This document shows positions 35,812-46,500 of a DNA stretch of 64,000 nucleotides, piece by piece (position 1 is the first letter of the stretch; each line of letters begins with the position of its first letter). Where the stretch lies: assembly GCF_002778285.1 (NCBI RefSeq), contig NZ_NESM01000001.1, positions 452,529 to 516,528 on the forward strand, written 5' to 3'. Under the pieces are notes generated by a model. It was given only the letters and a program-made list of their open reading frames with translations. It was not told the DNA's origin and did not search any database. The stretch is from Limnohabitans sp. 15K. Lineage in GTDB: Bacteria > Pseudomonadota > Gammaproteobacteria > Burkholderiales > Burkholderiaceae_C. The translations under genes were made by a program, and so were the position numbers.

Positions 35812-37170
35812 TCAATTCGCGCGGTACAGATCAGCGCGTCGCTCAAATACCTCGACCATGGCACCGCGCAAACCTTGAACCACCTCAGCAGGGGCATGGT
35901 TCAACAAATCATCACCGGTGATTTTTCCGGCAAAGAAACCCCGGGCTTGCTCCAGCAACTGCAGACTGGCCTGAATGCCCATGGCTTTGACCATGTAACT
36001 GGCCACAGGCGAGTGCCGTGCATCGTGCACAGATTCGGCCGAGCGCCCCGTTTCCAGCAAGTCCATCACGATCACTTCTTGATCGTTTTGAGCTTGATAG
36101 GGATTCGCAATGACAGGCAAGTAGTTTTCAAACTGAATTGGGAAATCGACCTTGCCCGGTAACTTGCCCATGATCGAGGACAAAGAAACTTCTTCTCCCA
36201 AACTCAGGGACAAAGACTCGATCAAAGCGATCGACAGCAATTTGAGACGCAAATAAAGGCGTGCCACTTCCAAATTGCGCAAAGTCAAATCCAACCGGCG
36301 TTGATGCTCTTGGTCTGAGGGCTCTTGCGCGAACTGCCTGAACACGGCGGGTGGCTGCAAAAAGCCCAGGAAACCCTCCATCTTCTGCAAGGAAATCCGG
36401 TACCCCTTGACGGTGTAAGTGTTGGTGCTGACCAAATCGTGGTTGGTCTCGGGGATCAAGTTCCAGGTGTTGTTGAGGAACTCGGAGGGGTGCTCACTGG
36501 CAAAGTTGCCAATGTCACGGTTGGCCACCCTCACGCCCATCAGCACTGTGTCCTTGCAGCTGGCGTCGTCCAACCCGAGTGCATGGTTTTGATTGGCCAG
36601 CATCAAACGCTCGAACAACAGTTGCGAGCAGGTTTTGCCGTCTGCTTGGGCGCTGCGAAATGGCACGGTCGCTTCAATGCAAGCGGCGATCTGAGCGCGC
36701 ACAGGTTTAGGCAGCACACACTCCAAGATACGGACGGCCAACAAAGCACTGAGGAATTCATTGAGCCCAGCGAAAGGCGACAAGACTTGCCCCCGCTCAA
36801 AACCAAACAAAGTCATCACCAATTCAAGATCTTCAGCGGGTGCGTCGTCTGTGGGATCGATCACCAAGCCCTTGGCGTTTTCGCGAACATAAGAAGCCAA
36901 ATAGCGCGCCAAGTTAACGTGGATACCGGAGTCCACTTGGGCATACACCAAATCATGGAAAAGGGCGGCAATCACTTCGACAGGTGTTCCACCAGAGCCG
37001 ACGTCAAAGATGTGTTCGGGGGTATGGAAAGAGCGCCATGGCCCTGTCATGGACTGAATGATCAATTCAGCCATGTCGAACAACCGAGGAGATGCCGCAT
37101 CTCCCCCCAATGAGGCCACTGCGAGCTGAAGCTCGGCATGGCATTTGGAGATGTAATGTTGCGAATCCAT
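35812..37170 (-). CDS. Unrecognised protein with an HD-like motif
   Basis: A 452-residue protein I cannot name. Around residues 47-82 it carries WRSFHTPEHIFDV and VIAALFHDLVYAQ, spaced like the first His and His-Asp pair of HD-superfamily phosphohydrolases. The middle (about 100-230) and C-terminal half (about 270-450) are predicted helical with no membrane segment. It ends with VVQGLRGAMVEVFERRADLY. It follows the hydrolase gene on the same strand with a 32-bp gap. Its function could be nucleotide or cyclic-nucleotide hydrolysis, but only the HD motif supports this. Confidence 0.8.
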   Translation of the reverse strand: MDSQHYISKCHAELQLAVASLGGDAASPRLFDMAELIIQSMTGPWRSFHTPEHIFDVGSGGTPVEVIAALFHDLVYAQVDSGIHVNLARYLASYVRENAKGLVIDPTDDAPAEDLELVMTLFGFERGQVLSPFAGLNEFLSALLAVRILECVLPKPVRAQIAACIEATVPFRSAQADGKTCSQLLFERLMLANQNHALGLDDASCKDTVLMGVRVANRDIGNFASEHPSEFLNNTWNLIPETNHDLVSTNTYTVKGYRISLQKMEGFLGFLQPPAVFRQFAQEPSDQEHQRRLDLTLRNLEVARLYLRLKLLSIALIESLSLSLGEEVSLSSIMGKLPGKVDFPIQFENYLPVIANPYQAQNDQEVIVMDLLETGRSAESVHDARHSPVASYMVKAMGIQASLQLLEQARGFFAGKITGDDLLNHAPAEVVQGLRGAMVEVFERRADLYRAN

Positions 37171-37218
37171 GAGGTATGTTCTGAAAATAACTTCTGATGA
37201 TTTTAACGGTTTAGAGGC

Positions 37219-37623
37219 TCAACGGCTCTGGAGCTTGGACCCAAACGGACAATGCCCCGGCCGAGGCCCTATTTGCGGGTGCAAACGACAAGTGTCGGGT
37301 CTTTTGGCGTACACCGTGCAGCGTCGGGTTTGCGCATCTAAAAATTGACAATCGCCACTGGCCCGTCGGGACAGCATAAAAATGCTGTTCTTAAAATTGA
37401 AGTGCTCAATGAGGCCCGCTTTATCCAACCTTTTGGCGATTTTTTTAGCGTCATCGTGCTCGGCCTCAAACGGATCAACCAACCCCAAGCGCACCAGATC
37501 GGCCAGCTTGACCTCGACCGGCATGGTGCAGCAATTGGCGGCGCAGGTGTCGCACAAGCCGGCCTTGTAACGGGTCCAAGTGTCACAACGGTCGACATCC
37601 ACAACGGCAATAGGTGATCTCAT
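37219..37623 (-). CDS. YkgJ-family cysteine cluster protein
   Basis: 134 residues of the CxxCxxxCC (UPF0153/YkgJ) family. CDTCAANCC near residue 23, CQFLDAQTRRCTVYAKRPDTC around 90-115 and a last Cys in GHCPF. These cysteines suggest a Zn or Fe-S site; no precise function is established. Lies between the HD-motif gene and paaZ, all on the same strand, 24 bp from paaZ. Confidence 0.87.
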   Translation of the reverse strand: MRSPIAVVDVDRCDTWTRYKAGLCDTCAANCCTMPVEVKLADLVRLGLVDPFEAEHDDAKKIAKRLDKAGLIEHFNFKNSIFMLSRRASGDCQFLDAQTRRCTVYAKRPDTCRLHPQIGPRPGHCPFGSKLQSR

Positions 37624-37647
37624 GCTGAAGATTATCCCGGATGGGCC

Positions 37648-39693
37648 TCAGCCCTTCTTGGCCACCAGCGTCAAGATGTCGTAGCTGGCCACGACCTCAC
37701 CGAGCTGGTTGGTGACCTCCACGTCCCAAGCGACCACGCCTTGGCCCACACCGTTGGCGTCTTTTTTCTGGCGGTCGATCTTGCGTTTGGCCGTCAGGCG
37801 GGCCTGGATGGTGTCGCCAATGCCCACGGGCTTGACGAAGCGCAGCGTGTCTAAACCGTAGTTGGCCAGCACCGGACCGGGCGCGGGCGAGACAAACAGG
37901 CCCGCCGCCGCCGACAGCACAAAGTAGCCGTGCGCGATGCGCTTGCCAAAGGGCGAATCCTTGGCCGCGATCTCGTCGAAGTGCATGTAGAAATAGTCAC
38001 CCGACAGGCCACCAAAGGCCACGATGTCGGCCTCGCCCACGGTGCGGCGGTGGGTCAGCAAACTCTCGCCAATTTGCAACTCTTCGAAATAGCGGCGGAA
38101 GGGGTGCACCTCGGTCTCGATCAACTTGGCACCGCGCATGTACTCGCCCGTGACGGCAGCGATCATGGTGGGTGAGCCCTGCAACGCGGTGCGCTGCATC
38201 AGGTGCTTGACGGCGCGGATGCCGCCGAGTTCTTCACCGCCACCTGCACGGCCAGGGCCGCCGTGTTTGAGCGGGGGCAGAGGTGAGCCGTGACCGGTCG
38301 ATTCCACAGCCGATTCGCGGTCGAGGATGTGCAGGCGGCCATGCAAAGCGGCCGCAACTGGGATCACGCGGGCGGCGATTTGGGGGTCTTTGGTGACCAG
38401 CGTGCCGACCAAACTGCCCTGACCGCGTGCGGCCAGCTGCAGGGCTTCGTCAATGCCGTCGTAAGGCATGAGCGTGCTCACGGGGCCAAAGGCTTCCACG
38501 TCGTGCACGCTGTTGGTGTGCAAAGGCTTTTGGCACATCAGCAGTGTGGGCTGGAAGAAAGCACCGCCCTCGACGCCATGCCCCACGGGACTGAAATCGG
38601 CACCGCCGCCAAACACCAGCTCAGCGCTTTGGCGCAGCAGCGCCACACGCTCGGCCACGTCGGCTTGTTGGGAATGCGAGGCCAAAGCACCCATCTTCAC
38701 GCCCTCGACCGACGGGTCGCCCACCACCACTTTGGCCAAGCGGGCCTTGAGCTGTTCAACCACAGCATCGAGGTGCTGGCGCGGCACGATGGCGCGCCGG
38801 ATCGCGGTGCATTTTTGGCCCGCCTTGACGGTCATCTCGCGGGCGACTTCTTTCACGAACAGGTCAAACTCTTCGTCGTCGGGCGTCACATCGGGCGCGA
38901 GGATGGCGCAGTTGAGCGAGTCGGCTTCGGCGTTGAAGGGGATGCTGTGTTTGACCACATTGGGGTGCACGCGCAGCATGGCTGCGGTGTCGGCCGAGCC
39001 GGTGAAGGTGACCACGTCTTGGCCGTTCAGGCGGTCGAGCAAGTCACCGGTGGAGCCGATCACCAGTTGCAAAGCGCCCGCAGGCAAGATGCCCGATTGC
39101 TCGACCAGGCGCACCATGGCTTCGGTCAGGTAACTGGTGGATGAAGCGGGTTTGCCGATGCAGGGCATGCCCGCCAGGAAGCTGGGCGCGAACTTTTCAA
39201 GCAGTCCCCAGATGGGGAAGTTGAAGGCGTTGATGTGCACCGCGATGCCGCCACGCGGCACCAGGATGTGCGTGCCCGCAAAGCCGCCTTTTTTGCCCAG
39301 AGGGAATGCCGGGCCTTCGTGGATCAGGTTGCCGCTGGGCAATTCGTTGCTGCCCATGCCCGAATAGGCGAACAGCGTGCCCGCGCCGCCTTCGATGTCC
39401 ACCCAGCTGTCGGCGCGTGTGGCGCCGGTGTGGGCCGAGATGGCATAGAGCTGCTCTTTGTGCTCACCCAGGTACTTGGCCAGGGCCTTGAGGCGCTGGG
39501 CGCGCTCCTGAAAGTCGAGCTTGAGCAAATTGGGCAGGCCCACGGTGCGGGCGTAATGCACCGCGTCGCCAAAGTCGAGGGCTTCGGCATGGGTTTGGTA
39601 CACGGTCTGACCGTTGATGGCGCTGCGCAGGGCTTGCGCGCCTTGTTGGCCGATCCATTGGCCACCGATGAAACTTTGCAGGACTTGGGACAT
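37648..39693 (-). CDS. paaZ: Bifunctional ring-opening enzyme PaaZ (aldehyde dehydrogenase + enoyl-CoA hydratase)
   Basis: 681 residues, two domains. The aldehyde dehydrogenase part (1-530) has the Glu in FNAEADSLN near 254 and the nucleophilic Cys in [12 protein letters not shown] near 293. The MaoC-type hydratase (about 545-680) has the [20 protein letters not shown] hydratase motif. In phenylacetate degradation it hydrolyses the oxepin-CoA ring and oxidises the aldehyde. No other paa genes are in the window, so this copy stands apart. A PaaR-like operator lies upstream. Confidence 0.94.
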   Translation of the reverse strand: MSQVLQSFIGGQWIGQQGAQALRSAINGQTVYQTHAEALDFGDAVHYARTVGLPNLLKLDFQERAQRLKALAKYLGEHKEQLYAISAHTGATRADSWVDIEGGAGTLFAYSGMGSNELPSGNLIHEGPAFPLGKKGGFAGTHILVPRGGIAVHINAFNFPIWGLLEKFAPSFLAGMPCIGKPASSTSYLTEAMVRLVEQSGILPAGALQLVIGSTGDLLDRLNGQDVVTFTGSADTAAMLRVHPNVVKHSIPFNAEADSLNCAILAPDVTPDDEEFDLFVKEVAREMTVKAGQKCTAIRRAIVPRQHLDAVVEQLKARLAKVVVGDPSVEGVKMGALASHSQQADVAERVALLRQSAELVFGGGADFSPVGHGVEGGAFFQPTLLMCQKPLHTNSVHDVEAFGPVSTLMPYDGIDEALQLAARGQGSLVGTLVTKDPQIAARVIPVAAALHGRLHILDRESAVESTGHGSPLPPLKHGGPGRAGGGEELGGIRAVKHLMQRTALQGSPTMIAAVTGEYMRGAKLIETEVHPFRRYFEELQIGESLLTHRRTVGEADIVAFGGLSGDYFYMHFDEIAAKDSPFGKRIAHGYFVLSAAAGLFVSPAPGPVLANYGLDTLRFVKPVGIGDTIQARLTAKRKIDRQKKDANGVGQGVVAWDVEVTNQLGEVVASYDILTLVAKKG

Positions 39694-39738
39694 GGGAAAG
39701 CGCTTTCTGAAAAGTACAAACCCGGTCTGTTCGAATTA

Positions 39739-39756
39739 ACCAACCGGGCGGTCGGT
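39739..39756. promoter_or_regulatory. PaaR-like TetR operator upstream of paaZ
   Basis: ACCAACCG-GG-CGGTCGGT is a dyad with 7 of 8 arm positions matching, 46 bp upstream of the paaZ start. Form ACCNACCG-N2-CGGTNGGT resembles TetR-family PaaR sites in beta-proteobacteria (recalled, not verified here). It could also affect the divergent gentisate operon, whose start is 137 bp away. Confidence 0.65.
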
Positions 39757-39892
39757 GAATTTTAGTCGCTTTGCCGGGTGTGGCGCGGTCGGCTGGCCGA
39801 TGGTTTTATGATGCGGGGCAATGGCTGTACGGCTGGAATGTCGGCAATGGCCTCGATGCCGCACAAAACAATGGATTGCAAGGACACGCCTC

Positions 39893-40930
39893 ATGAACGA
39901 TCTCGGACGACTCGAAGACCTGCCCAAAGACTATGTGCAGGACCTGCGCGACCTGAACCTGGTGCCTCTGTGGCCCAGCCTGCGCGGCGTGCTGCCCCCC
40001 AAAGTGCCCACCCGCCAGACACAACCCACTTGCTGGGCTTACAAAGACATCAAGCCCCTGCTGCTCAAAGCGGGCGAACTCACCCCGATTGAAAAAGCCG
40101 AGCGCCGCGTGCTGGTACTGGCCAACCCCGGCCATGGCCTCGACAAGATGCAAGCCTCGGCCGCCATGTACTTGGGCATGCAACTGCTCATGCCCGGCGA
40201 GTGGGCCCCTAGCCACCGCCACACCCCCAACGCAGTGCGCATGGTGGTGGAAGGCGAAGGCGCCTGGACCACCGTGGACGGCGAGAAATGCCCCATGAGT
40301 CGAGGCGACTTGATCCTGACGCCCACGGGCCTGTGGCACGAGCACGGCCACGACGGCACCGATCCCGTGATCTGGCTGGATGTGCTGGACCTGCCCTTGG
40401 TTTATTACATGGAGGCGAGCTACCACATCAACGGCGACCGCCAGACCGTGGTGCCCGGCCAAGGCGACAAGCAATACGCCCGTGGCGGTGTGGTGCCATC
40501 GCATGTGTTTGAGCGCAGCAAGAAGGCCTACCCCATGCTGCGCTACGCCTGGAAAGACGCCAAGGCCGCGCTCGAATCCCTGGCCTCTGACGATGCCGGT
40601 TTGGAGCAGGTGCAAGTGACCTACACCAACCCCGAAACCGGTGGTGATGCTGAAAACATCTTGGGTTTTTACGCGCTGATGCTGCGCCCTGGCCAGAGCC
40701 TGCGCATGCCCGCGCGCTCTCCCGCCCAGGTGTTCCATGTCATCGAAGGCCAGGTCGAAGCCCACATCGTGGACAAGACTTTCCAAATGGTCGAAGCCGA
40801 CACCTGCTGCGCCCCTGGTTATGAGGCCGTGACACTTAAGAACCTTCAGACGGACAAACCTGCCTTCATCTTCATCGCCGACGAATCACCCCTGCACCGC
40901 AAGCTGGGTGTGTACGAGAATCGCGGCTGA
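39893..40930 (+). CDS. gtdA: Gentisate 1,2-dioxygenase
   Basis: Fe(II) bicupin dioxygenase opening gentisate to maleylpyruvate, 345 residues. The first cupin shows PSHRHTPNAVRMVVEGEG (His ligands near 105-107) and GLWHEHGHDG near 147. The second cupin reads SPAQVFHVIEGQVEAHI near 275. ATG follows AAGGA by eight bases; the frame reaches 24 codons further back, into the promoter. TATGAT about 85 bases upstream is a candidate -10. First of three gentisate-pathway genes. Confidence 0.95.
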   Translation: MNDLGRLEDLPKDYVQDLRDLNLVPLWPSLRGVLPPKVPTRQTQPTCWAYKDIKPLLLKAGELTPIEKAERRVLVLANPGHGLDKMQASAAMYLGMQLLMPGEWAPSHRHTPNAVRMVVEGEGAWTTVDGEKCPMSRGDLILTPTGLWHEHGHDGTDPVIWLDVLDLPLVYYMEASYHINGDRQTVVPGQGDKQYARGGVVPSHVFERSKKAYPMLRYAWKDAKAALESLASDDAGLEQVQVTYTNPETGGDAENILGFYALMLRPGQSLRMPARSPAQVFHVIEGQVEAHIVDKTFQMVEADTCCAPGYEAVTLKNLQTDKPAFIFIADESPLHRKLGVYENRG

Positions 40931-40969
40931 TTTTTACTCCGCCCCCACACCATCACCACTGCAAACTCC

Positions 40970-41671
40970 ATGACCTCTTACCTGTTCACCCCCCCTGCCG
41001 TCCAGTCCTTGGCTATCCGTGGCCAAAAGGAACGCTTCCCCGTCAACCGCATTTTTTGTGTCGGCCGCAATTACCATGCACATGCCGTTGAAATGGGCCG
41101 CCCCGTCGACAAGAGCGTCGAACAGGCCTTTTATTTCACCAAGTCGCCCCAGACCCTGGTGGAAAGCGGCGCAACAGTGGCTTACCCACCTCGCACCAAC
41201 AACTACCACTTCGAGATGGAGCTGGTGCTGGCCATTGGCAAAGCCGGTTTTCGCGTGAGCGAAGCCAACGCGCATGAGCTGGTCTACGGTTATGGCGCAG
41301 GCCTGGACATGACCCGCCGCGACCTGCAACTGGTGGCCCGCGACAAAGGCCGCCCTTGGGACACGGGCAAAGACATCGAGCAAGGCTCGGTCTGCACCGA
41401 GATCGTGCCCATGCCCGGCGTGGTGATCGAGAACGGCACGATTGCGTTGGAAGTCAACGGCACCACCAAACAGTCGTCTGACGTGGACAAGCTGATCTGG
41501 AACATCCGCGAAATCATCGCCGACCTGTCCACTTACTACCACCTGCAACCGGGCGACCTGATTTACACCGGCACACCTGAAGGTGTGGGCGCCGTGGTGC
41601 CTGGTGACAAGATCACCGGTCGCGTGGAAGGTGTGGCCGAGCTCGCCTTGACCATCGGCGCAGCGGAGTAA
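40970..41671 (+). CDS. nagK: Fumarylpyruvate hydrolase
   Basis: Fumarylacetoacetate-hydrolase-family enzyme, 233 residues, splitting fumarylpyruvate to fumarate and pyruvate. FAH motifs: IFCVGRNYHAHAVEMG near 25, HFEMELVLAIGK near 82 (Glu-Glu metal ligands), GYGAGLDMTRRDLQ near 108 (Asp) and LIYTGTPEGVGAVVPGD near 200. Role assigned from family plus its place between gentisate dioxygenase and the GST-type isomerase. Confidence 0.93.
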   Translation: MTSYLFTPPAVQSLAIRGQKERFPVNRIFCVGRNYHAHAVEMGRPVDKSVEQAFYFTKSPQTLVESGATVAYPPRTNNYHFEMELVLAIGKAGFRVSEANAHELVYGYGAGLDMTRRDLQLVARDKGRPWDTGKDIEQGSVCTEIVPMPGVVIENGTIALEVNGTTKQSSDVDKLIWNIREIIADLSTYYHLQPGDLIYTGTPEGVGAVVPGDKITGRVEGVAELALTIGAAE

Positions 41672-41675
41672 ACCC

Positions 41676-42311
41676 ATGAAGCTTTACAGTTTTTTCCGAA
41701 GCGGCACCTCGCACCGCTTGCGCATTGCACTCAACCTCAAAGGCATTGCCACCGACTATGTGGCGGTGGATCTGAGGGTCGATGAGCAGCAAAAAGAGGC
41801 GTTCAAGGCCATCAACCCCCAAGGCTTGGTGCCTGCGCTGGACACCGGCGATCAGGTGATGATCCAGTCACCCGCCATCATCGAGTGGCTGGAAGAAAAA
41901 CACCCCACACCCGCCCTGCTGCCCCAAGGTGCAGAGGCTCGAGCCCATGTGCGGGCCTTAGCGGCCATGGTGGGCTGTGACATTCACCCCCTCAACAACC
42001 GACGCATTTTGCAAACCCTGCGCAAGCAGTTTGGGGCCGACGAAGCCGCGGTCAACGCCTGGTGCGGCAACTGGATCAGCGACGGGTTTGACGCCTATGA
42101 AGCCCTGTTGGCTGCAAACACCACGCGCGGGCGTTTCAGCTTTGGCGACACGCCCACACTGGCCGATGTGTATTTGATCCCCCAAGTTGAAAGCGCCCGT
42201 CGCTTCAACGTGGACATGGCCCGCTGGCCGCTCATCAGCGCCATCGATCAAGCATGTGGCGAGCTGGATGCCTTCAAGCAGGCAGCGCCCATGGCACAAC
42301 CTGATGCGTGA
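41676..42311 (+). CDS. nagL: Maleylpyruvate isomerase (zeta-class GST)
   Basis: 211-residue zeta-class glutathione-transferase-like isomerase: MKLYSFFRSGTSHRLRIALN (Ser near 9, GSH site), LDTGDQVMIQSPAIIEWLEE, and the zeta C-terminal segment ADVYLIPQVESARRFNVDM. Maleylacetoacetate isomerases look alike; the two neighbours make maleylpyruvate the likely substrate. It begins 4 bp after the hydrolase, so the three genes form a tight operon leading gentisate to fumarate and pyruvate. Confidence 0.92.
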   Translation: MKLYSFFRSGTSHRLRIALNLKGIATDYVAVDLRVDEQQKEAFKAINPQGLVPALDTGDQVMIQSPAIIEWLEEKHPTPALLPQGAEARAHVRALAAMVGCDIHPLNNRRILQTLRKQFGADEAAVNAWCGNWISDGFDAYEALLAANTTRGRFSFGDTPTLADVYLIPQVESARRFNVDMARWPLISAIDQACGELDAFKQAAPMAQPDA

Positions 42312-42351
42312 TGACTGAAGCCTGAGTCTCGGTCTGCCTCTGAGAAGCAGA

Positions 42352-42376
42352 TCGCGACGGGGGCGTCGCTCCTACA
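42352..42376. repeat. Single REP-like unit
   Basis: TCGCGACGGGGGCGTCGCTC plus CTACA is the reverse complement of TGTAGGAGCGACGCCCCCGT plus CGCGA, which matches the arms of the dyad near position 2,620 at all but two positions. It lies in the 78-bp gap between convergent genes. Confidence 0.75.
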
Positions 42377-42389
42377 GGGGGAAAGGTCC

Positions 42390-43394
42390 TCAGGCGAAGG
42401 TCTCCGTATCGACTTCGCTGTTGGCCTGTGCGTTGTAGCGGTCGCCTGCCACGGTGTTCTGGTTGATCAGGGCTTCCAAGCGCGCCATGAGACCCGCGTC
42501 CAACTTCACGTCCACCGACGCCAAATCATCCAAAAGATGGTTCACCGAGGTGGTGCCTGGAATGGGGATGATGTCATCGCCCTTGTGCAGCAACCAAGCC
42601 AGCGCCAACTGAGAGGGGCTGCAACCGGCCTCTTTTGCGAGCGCATGGTAGGCGGGCAGGAGTTTCAGGTTGGCCGCGTAATTCTCTGGGGTAAAGCGCG
42701 GCATGTTACGGCGAATGTCTTTGGCGTCGAACCCCGCGATGTCCAAAGTCGCGCCACACAAAAACCCTCTCGCCACAGGACTGAAAGCCACAAAGGCCGC
42801 ACCCAATTCGCGACAGGCTTGCAACACGGCGATCTCGGGGTTGCGCGTCCACAAGGAATATTCGGTTTGCACCGCGGCGATCGGGTGGACCGCATGGGCT
42901 TTGCGCAGCGTGCTGGCCGACACCTCTGACAAACCAATGGTTTGGATCTTGCCTTCGCGCACCAGGTCGCTCAATGCCCCGACGCTGTCTTCGATGGGTA
43001 CTTTTTTGTCCCAACGGTGCAGGTAATACAGGTCAATCACATCGGTCTGCAGGCGACGCAGTGCGTCTTCACAGGTCTTTTTGAGGGTCTCTGGGCGGCC
43101 ATCGATCACGCGCACTTTGGTGCCGTCGTTTTGTTCCACGCCTTGCATGCCGCATTTGCTGGCCAGGGTGAACCGACTGCGGTGGGGCTTGAGGACTTTG
43201 CCCACCAAGGTTTCGTTGGCACCAAAGCCATACAAAGCAGCCGTGTCGAAAAAAGTGACGCCCTGGTCCAAGGCGGTGAGCAGCACGCGTTCGGCTTGTT
43301 CGGCCGAGACAGGCGCACCATAAGCGTGGCTGAGGTTCATGCAGCCCAGGCCGATGGCGCTGACGGAAATGGAAGCCAATTGACGGTTTTTCAT
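42390..43394 (-). CDS. Aldo/keto reductase
   Basis: NADPH-dependent (alpha/beta)8 reductase, 334 residues, YajO/AKR-like. Catalytic tetrad visible: Asp and Tyr in FFDTAALYGFGANE (near 50-56), Lys in LASKCGMQ near 82, His in YYLHRWDKKVP near 125. C-terminal IPIPGTTSVNHLLDD binds cofactor phosphate. Substrate not predictable; convergent with the gentisate operon. Confidence 0.93.
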   Translation of the reverse strand: MKNRQLASISVSAIGLGCMNLSHAYGAPVSAEQAERVLLTALDQGVTFFDTAALYGFGANETLVGKVLKPHRSRFTLASKCGMQGVEQNDGTKVRVIDGRPETLKKTCEDALRRLQTDVIDLYYLHRWDKKVPIEDSVGALSDLVREGKIQTIGLSEVSASTLRKAHAVHPIAAVQTEYSLWTRNPEIAVLQACRELGAAFVAFSPVARGFLCGATLDIAGFDAKDIRRNMPRFTPENYAANLKLLPAYHALAKEAGCSPSQLALAWLLHKGDDIIPIPGTTSVNHLLDDLASVDVKLDAGLMARLEALINQNTVAGDRYNAQANSEVDTETFA

Positions 43395-43510
43395 GGACCG
43401 TATCTTAGCCTCTCTAACCTGCCTTTACCCCCCAGTTCACCGACTTCTACCCGGCCTCTACCCTTCCCTTTTAGCCTCAAAGCGCCTAGAACACACACGC
43501 TCAAAAGGGC

Positions 43511-46500
43511 TCAGTCGGTCGACACCACCAAGAGCGCTTTGGGCACAAATGGGCCTGCGCTCGCTGTACTTGACGTGGCAGGCGAACCGAGGAAGATCTG
43601 TCCAGCCGGCACGTTCAAAGCCAGCAATGCCGCCCTGACTTTTTCTGCCCGAGCCTCCGCTAAATCTCGCATATCAGCCTCCTCCACCGCAATACCCGCC
43701 AGCAACAAGGCCTCCATGTCAGCCGCAGGCAAGGCCTTGACCAGCCCCAGCGCATTGCGTGGCTTCGGTACAGGCGAACGGCGGTAAACGGCTTGCAAGA
43801 GGGCCGCATAGTCATCCTGGCTGACCGCCGAGACTGGGCTTGCGTTTTTGGATTCGCCAAGCGGTCGTCGGCTTTTTTCAGCGTCGACCATCTCCCGCAG
43901 CTTGACTTGTCGCCAAGCGACCCGTTCAGCGTCCAAATCCGCCTGACCGACCACCGTCAAGCGCACGACCGGTTTTTCAATCACCAACTTGGCCACCGCT
44001 TCAAGCTTCTGGCGTGCTGCGGCATCCACATCGGATTGCCCGAGCGCGAAATCAATTTGCTGCAACTGGTCTTCACTTGCAAAAGCCCCCGAAAGCAAAC
44101 TAAAGGGAGACAAAACAGCTTTGCCGATCAGGCTCAAGACCATGCGCCAGACAAGGGGCCCCACCCGGAAGTCGGGATCGTTGATGGAGCCGCTGATGGG
44201 CAAATTGAGGTCGATCACACCATGGCGATCGGCCAACAAGGCCACTGCCAACTTCACAGGCAAATTGGGGGCATCTGCGCGGTCCGAGCGTTCGCCAAAA
44301 CGCAGCTGCTTGAGCGTGAGTTGGTGGTCGGCTTTCAATTGGCCTTCGGCACCAATGCGGTAATGGACTTCGGCCGACAACTTGCCACGCTCAATGCCAT
44401 AGCCCGCGTATTTGCTGCTGTAGGGTGACAGTTGCGGCAACTCCAGATCACTGACTTTGCCGCGCACATCCAAACCCACTGGGCGCGTGAGCGGGTTGAT
44501 GCGTCCGGTGACCTCCAAACTGCCAGAGCCTGCCACCTTGCCCAGCATACTGATGTCAGCCAAAGCACCACTCGACCGGTTCGACAAAGCCCCCAAACTG
44601 CCCGACAAATCGGTGATGTCGGCCGAGTACCGGGGGCGAATGAAACTGTCCGAAAACGCGACACGCCCATTGACCAGCGCAATCGGCCCCAACTCGATCA
44701 AAGGAGACACGTCAGCAGCCGAGGGATCGTTGGCCACCTGTTGTTGGGGCGGATGGGTTTTGAGCATGCTTTGCAAGTTGAGGTGGCCTTGCGCATCAAT
44801 GGCCAAACGCGCAAAAAAATCTTGCAAAGCGATGTCTGACACTTTCACTTGCCGCAATGCACCCGCGCGTGCGGACAGGCTCAAACCATTCAAATTCAAG
44901 GCTTGAATGTCCACCAAGGCTTGCCCCTGTGCCGCATCGAATACCCGCAAGTTTTCCACCGTCAACTGACCCTGCGCATCCAAGCCCAAGCCTTGGGCTG
45001 GCCATGTCAGGTCCATGTTGCCGTCATAGCCCACTTCGGTCCGCCGGAGGTCAAAGTTGACATGGTCGGCCCCATAAGCCTTCAATCGGTGCAAAGGAAA
45101 ACGGGTCAACTTCAACTGCCCTTTGACCATCAACGCAGCGTCATGACTTGTCACCGAGCCAGGCGCTGGCCAACGGAAAGCCCCATCAAAGGCCAACTTG
45201 CCGGTTTCTCCTTGAGCCGTTCCTGTGCTGAAATCCAACTGGATTGGGGTCAATTGAGGAGATGACAGCAGAGGCTGCCAAGACCCTGTGCGCAAGTTCA
45301 GGTGGCGAACATGGAACGACGCACCCCCAGTCACCCCACGGTCATCCAGGGTCAGCGCGCCGTCCTTGATCTGCAAAGAACCCAGGTCCAATCGCCACGC
45401 ATCTGAAGCAGGCCCAGGTGAGGCTGTGGGTTTGCCCGGCACCCGCCAGTCCTCAACCATCCAGCGCCCTTTGGCGTTGCGCGTCAGGTTGACCAGCGGC
45501 CTATTTAAACCCACACGACCCGCACTGGCTTTTTGCTGGAACACATCCACCTCAAGCTGATCCAAGGCCAATTCAGACCACGCCAAATCGGGTGGGTCGG
45601 TCACCCCAAGGGCTCCATCGGAGACACGAATGTGTGTGGATTTCAGGATCAAACTGGAGGGGGTGGTGCCCACGGCAGAACGCCAATCGATGTTCACATC
45701 GGCGGTCAATTTCCCATTCAACGCAGGGCGGAACAGTTCAGCCCAGTAAGGTGCAGCAGTTTTCAGTGCCACCTCTTGCGATTTCAAAAGCACCTTGGCA
45801 CTCGTCAGATCGCTTGTACCTGACCAAGACAAACTGTCGCCAGCCAACTTGGCTTTACCCGCCAAGGTGGCCACTTGCCGGCTTGGCCAGCTCAGTCCTT
45901 GGGCTTGAAAATCCAAATGGGTCAGCGACAAATTCACAGGCTGATTCGTGGCAGCGTCTTGCCAGTTCAGCTGTCCACCCGCTATCTCAAAATGGTCCAA
46001 CGCCAACAAGGCACCCGGCTTTGCGGGCTTGCTTTGGGCAGACTCTGTGGTCGACAAGAAATTTTGCAAACGGGCCATATTCAACACACCCGCCGCGTCG
46101 CGCCGCACATGAAGCACCGGTTGATCCAGACTCAGTGCCGCCACATTCAGCACGCCATCCAAGGGTCGCCAAGACGCCAATTTCAAATCCAGCGATGACC
46201 AACTCAACAAGGGCAAATCTTGGGGTTGGGACCGCTCCTTGAGCAGCATATCCCGCACAGCGACATGGCCAGTGATCAACACCTCGGGCTTGTCTTGCTG
46301 CCGGAAATCCAGGGCCAAGTCCATGTCAAGCTGTCCTTTGGACAGTTGAACAGGCCACGCTGCCGGCCAGTATGGCAAGTAAGGGGTGACGTCGATGCCT
46401 TTGACTTGGAAACGTGCATGGGTATTTCGGTCGGCGGCAAACGGGGTGGTTTGGGCATCGGTATCAAAGGTCGAACCGTTGAGTTTGAAGGCCAATCTGG

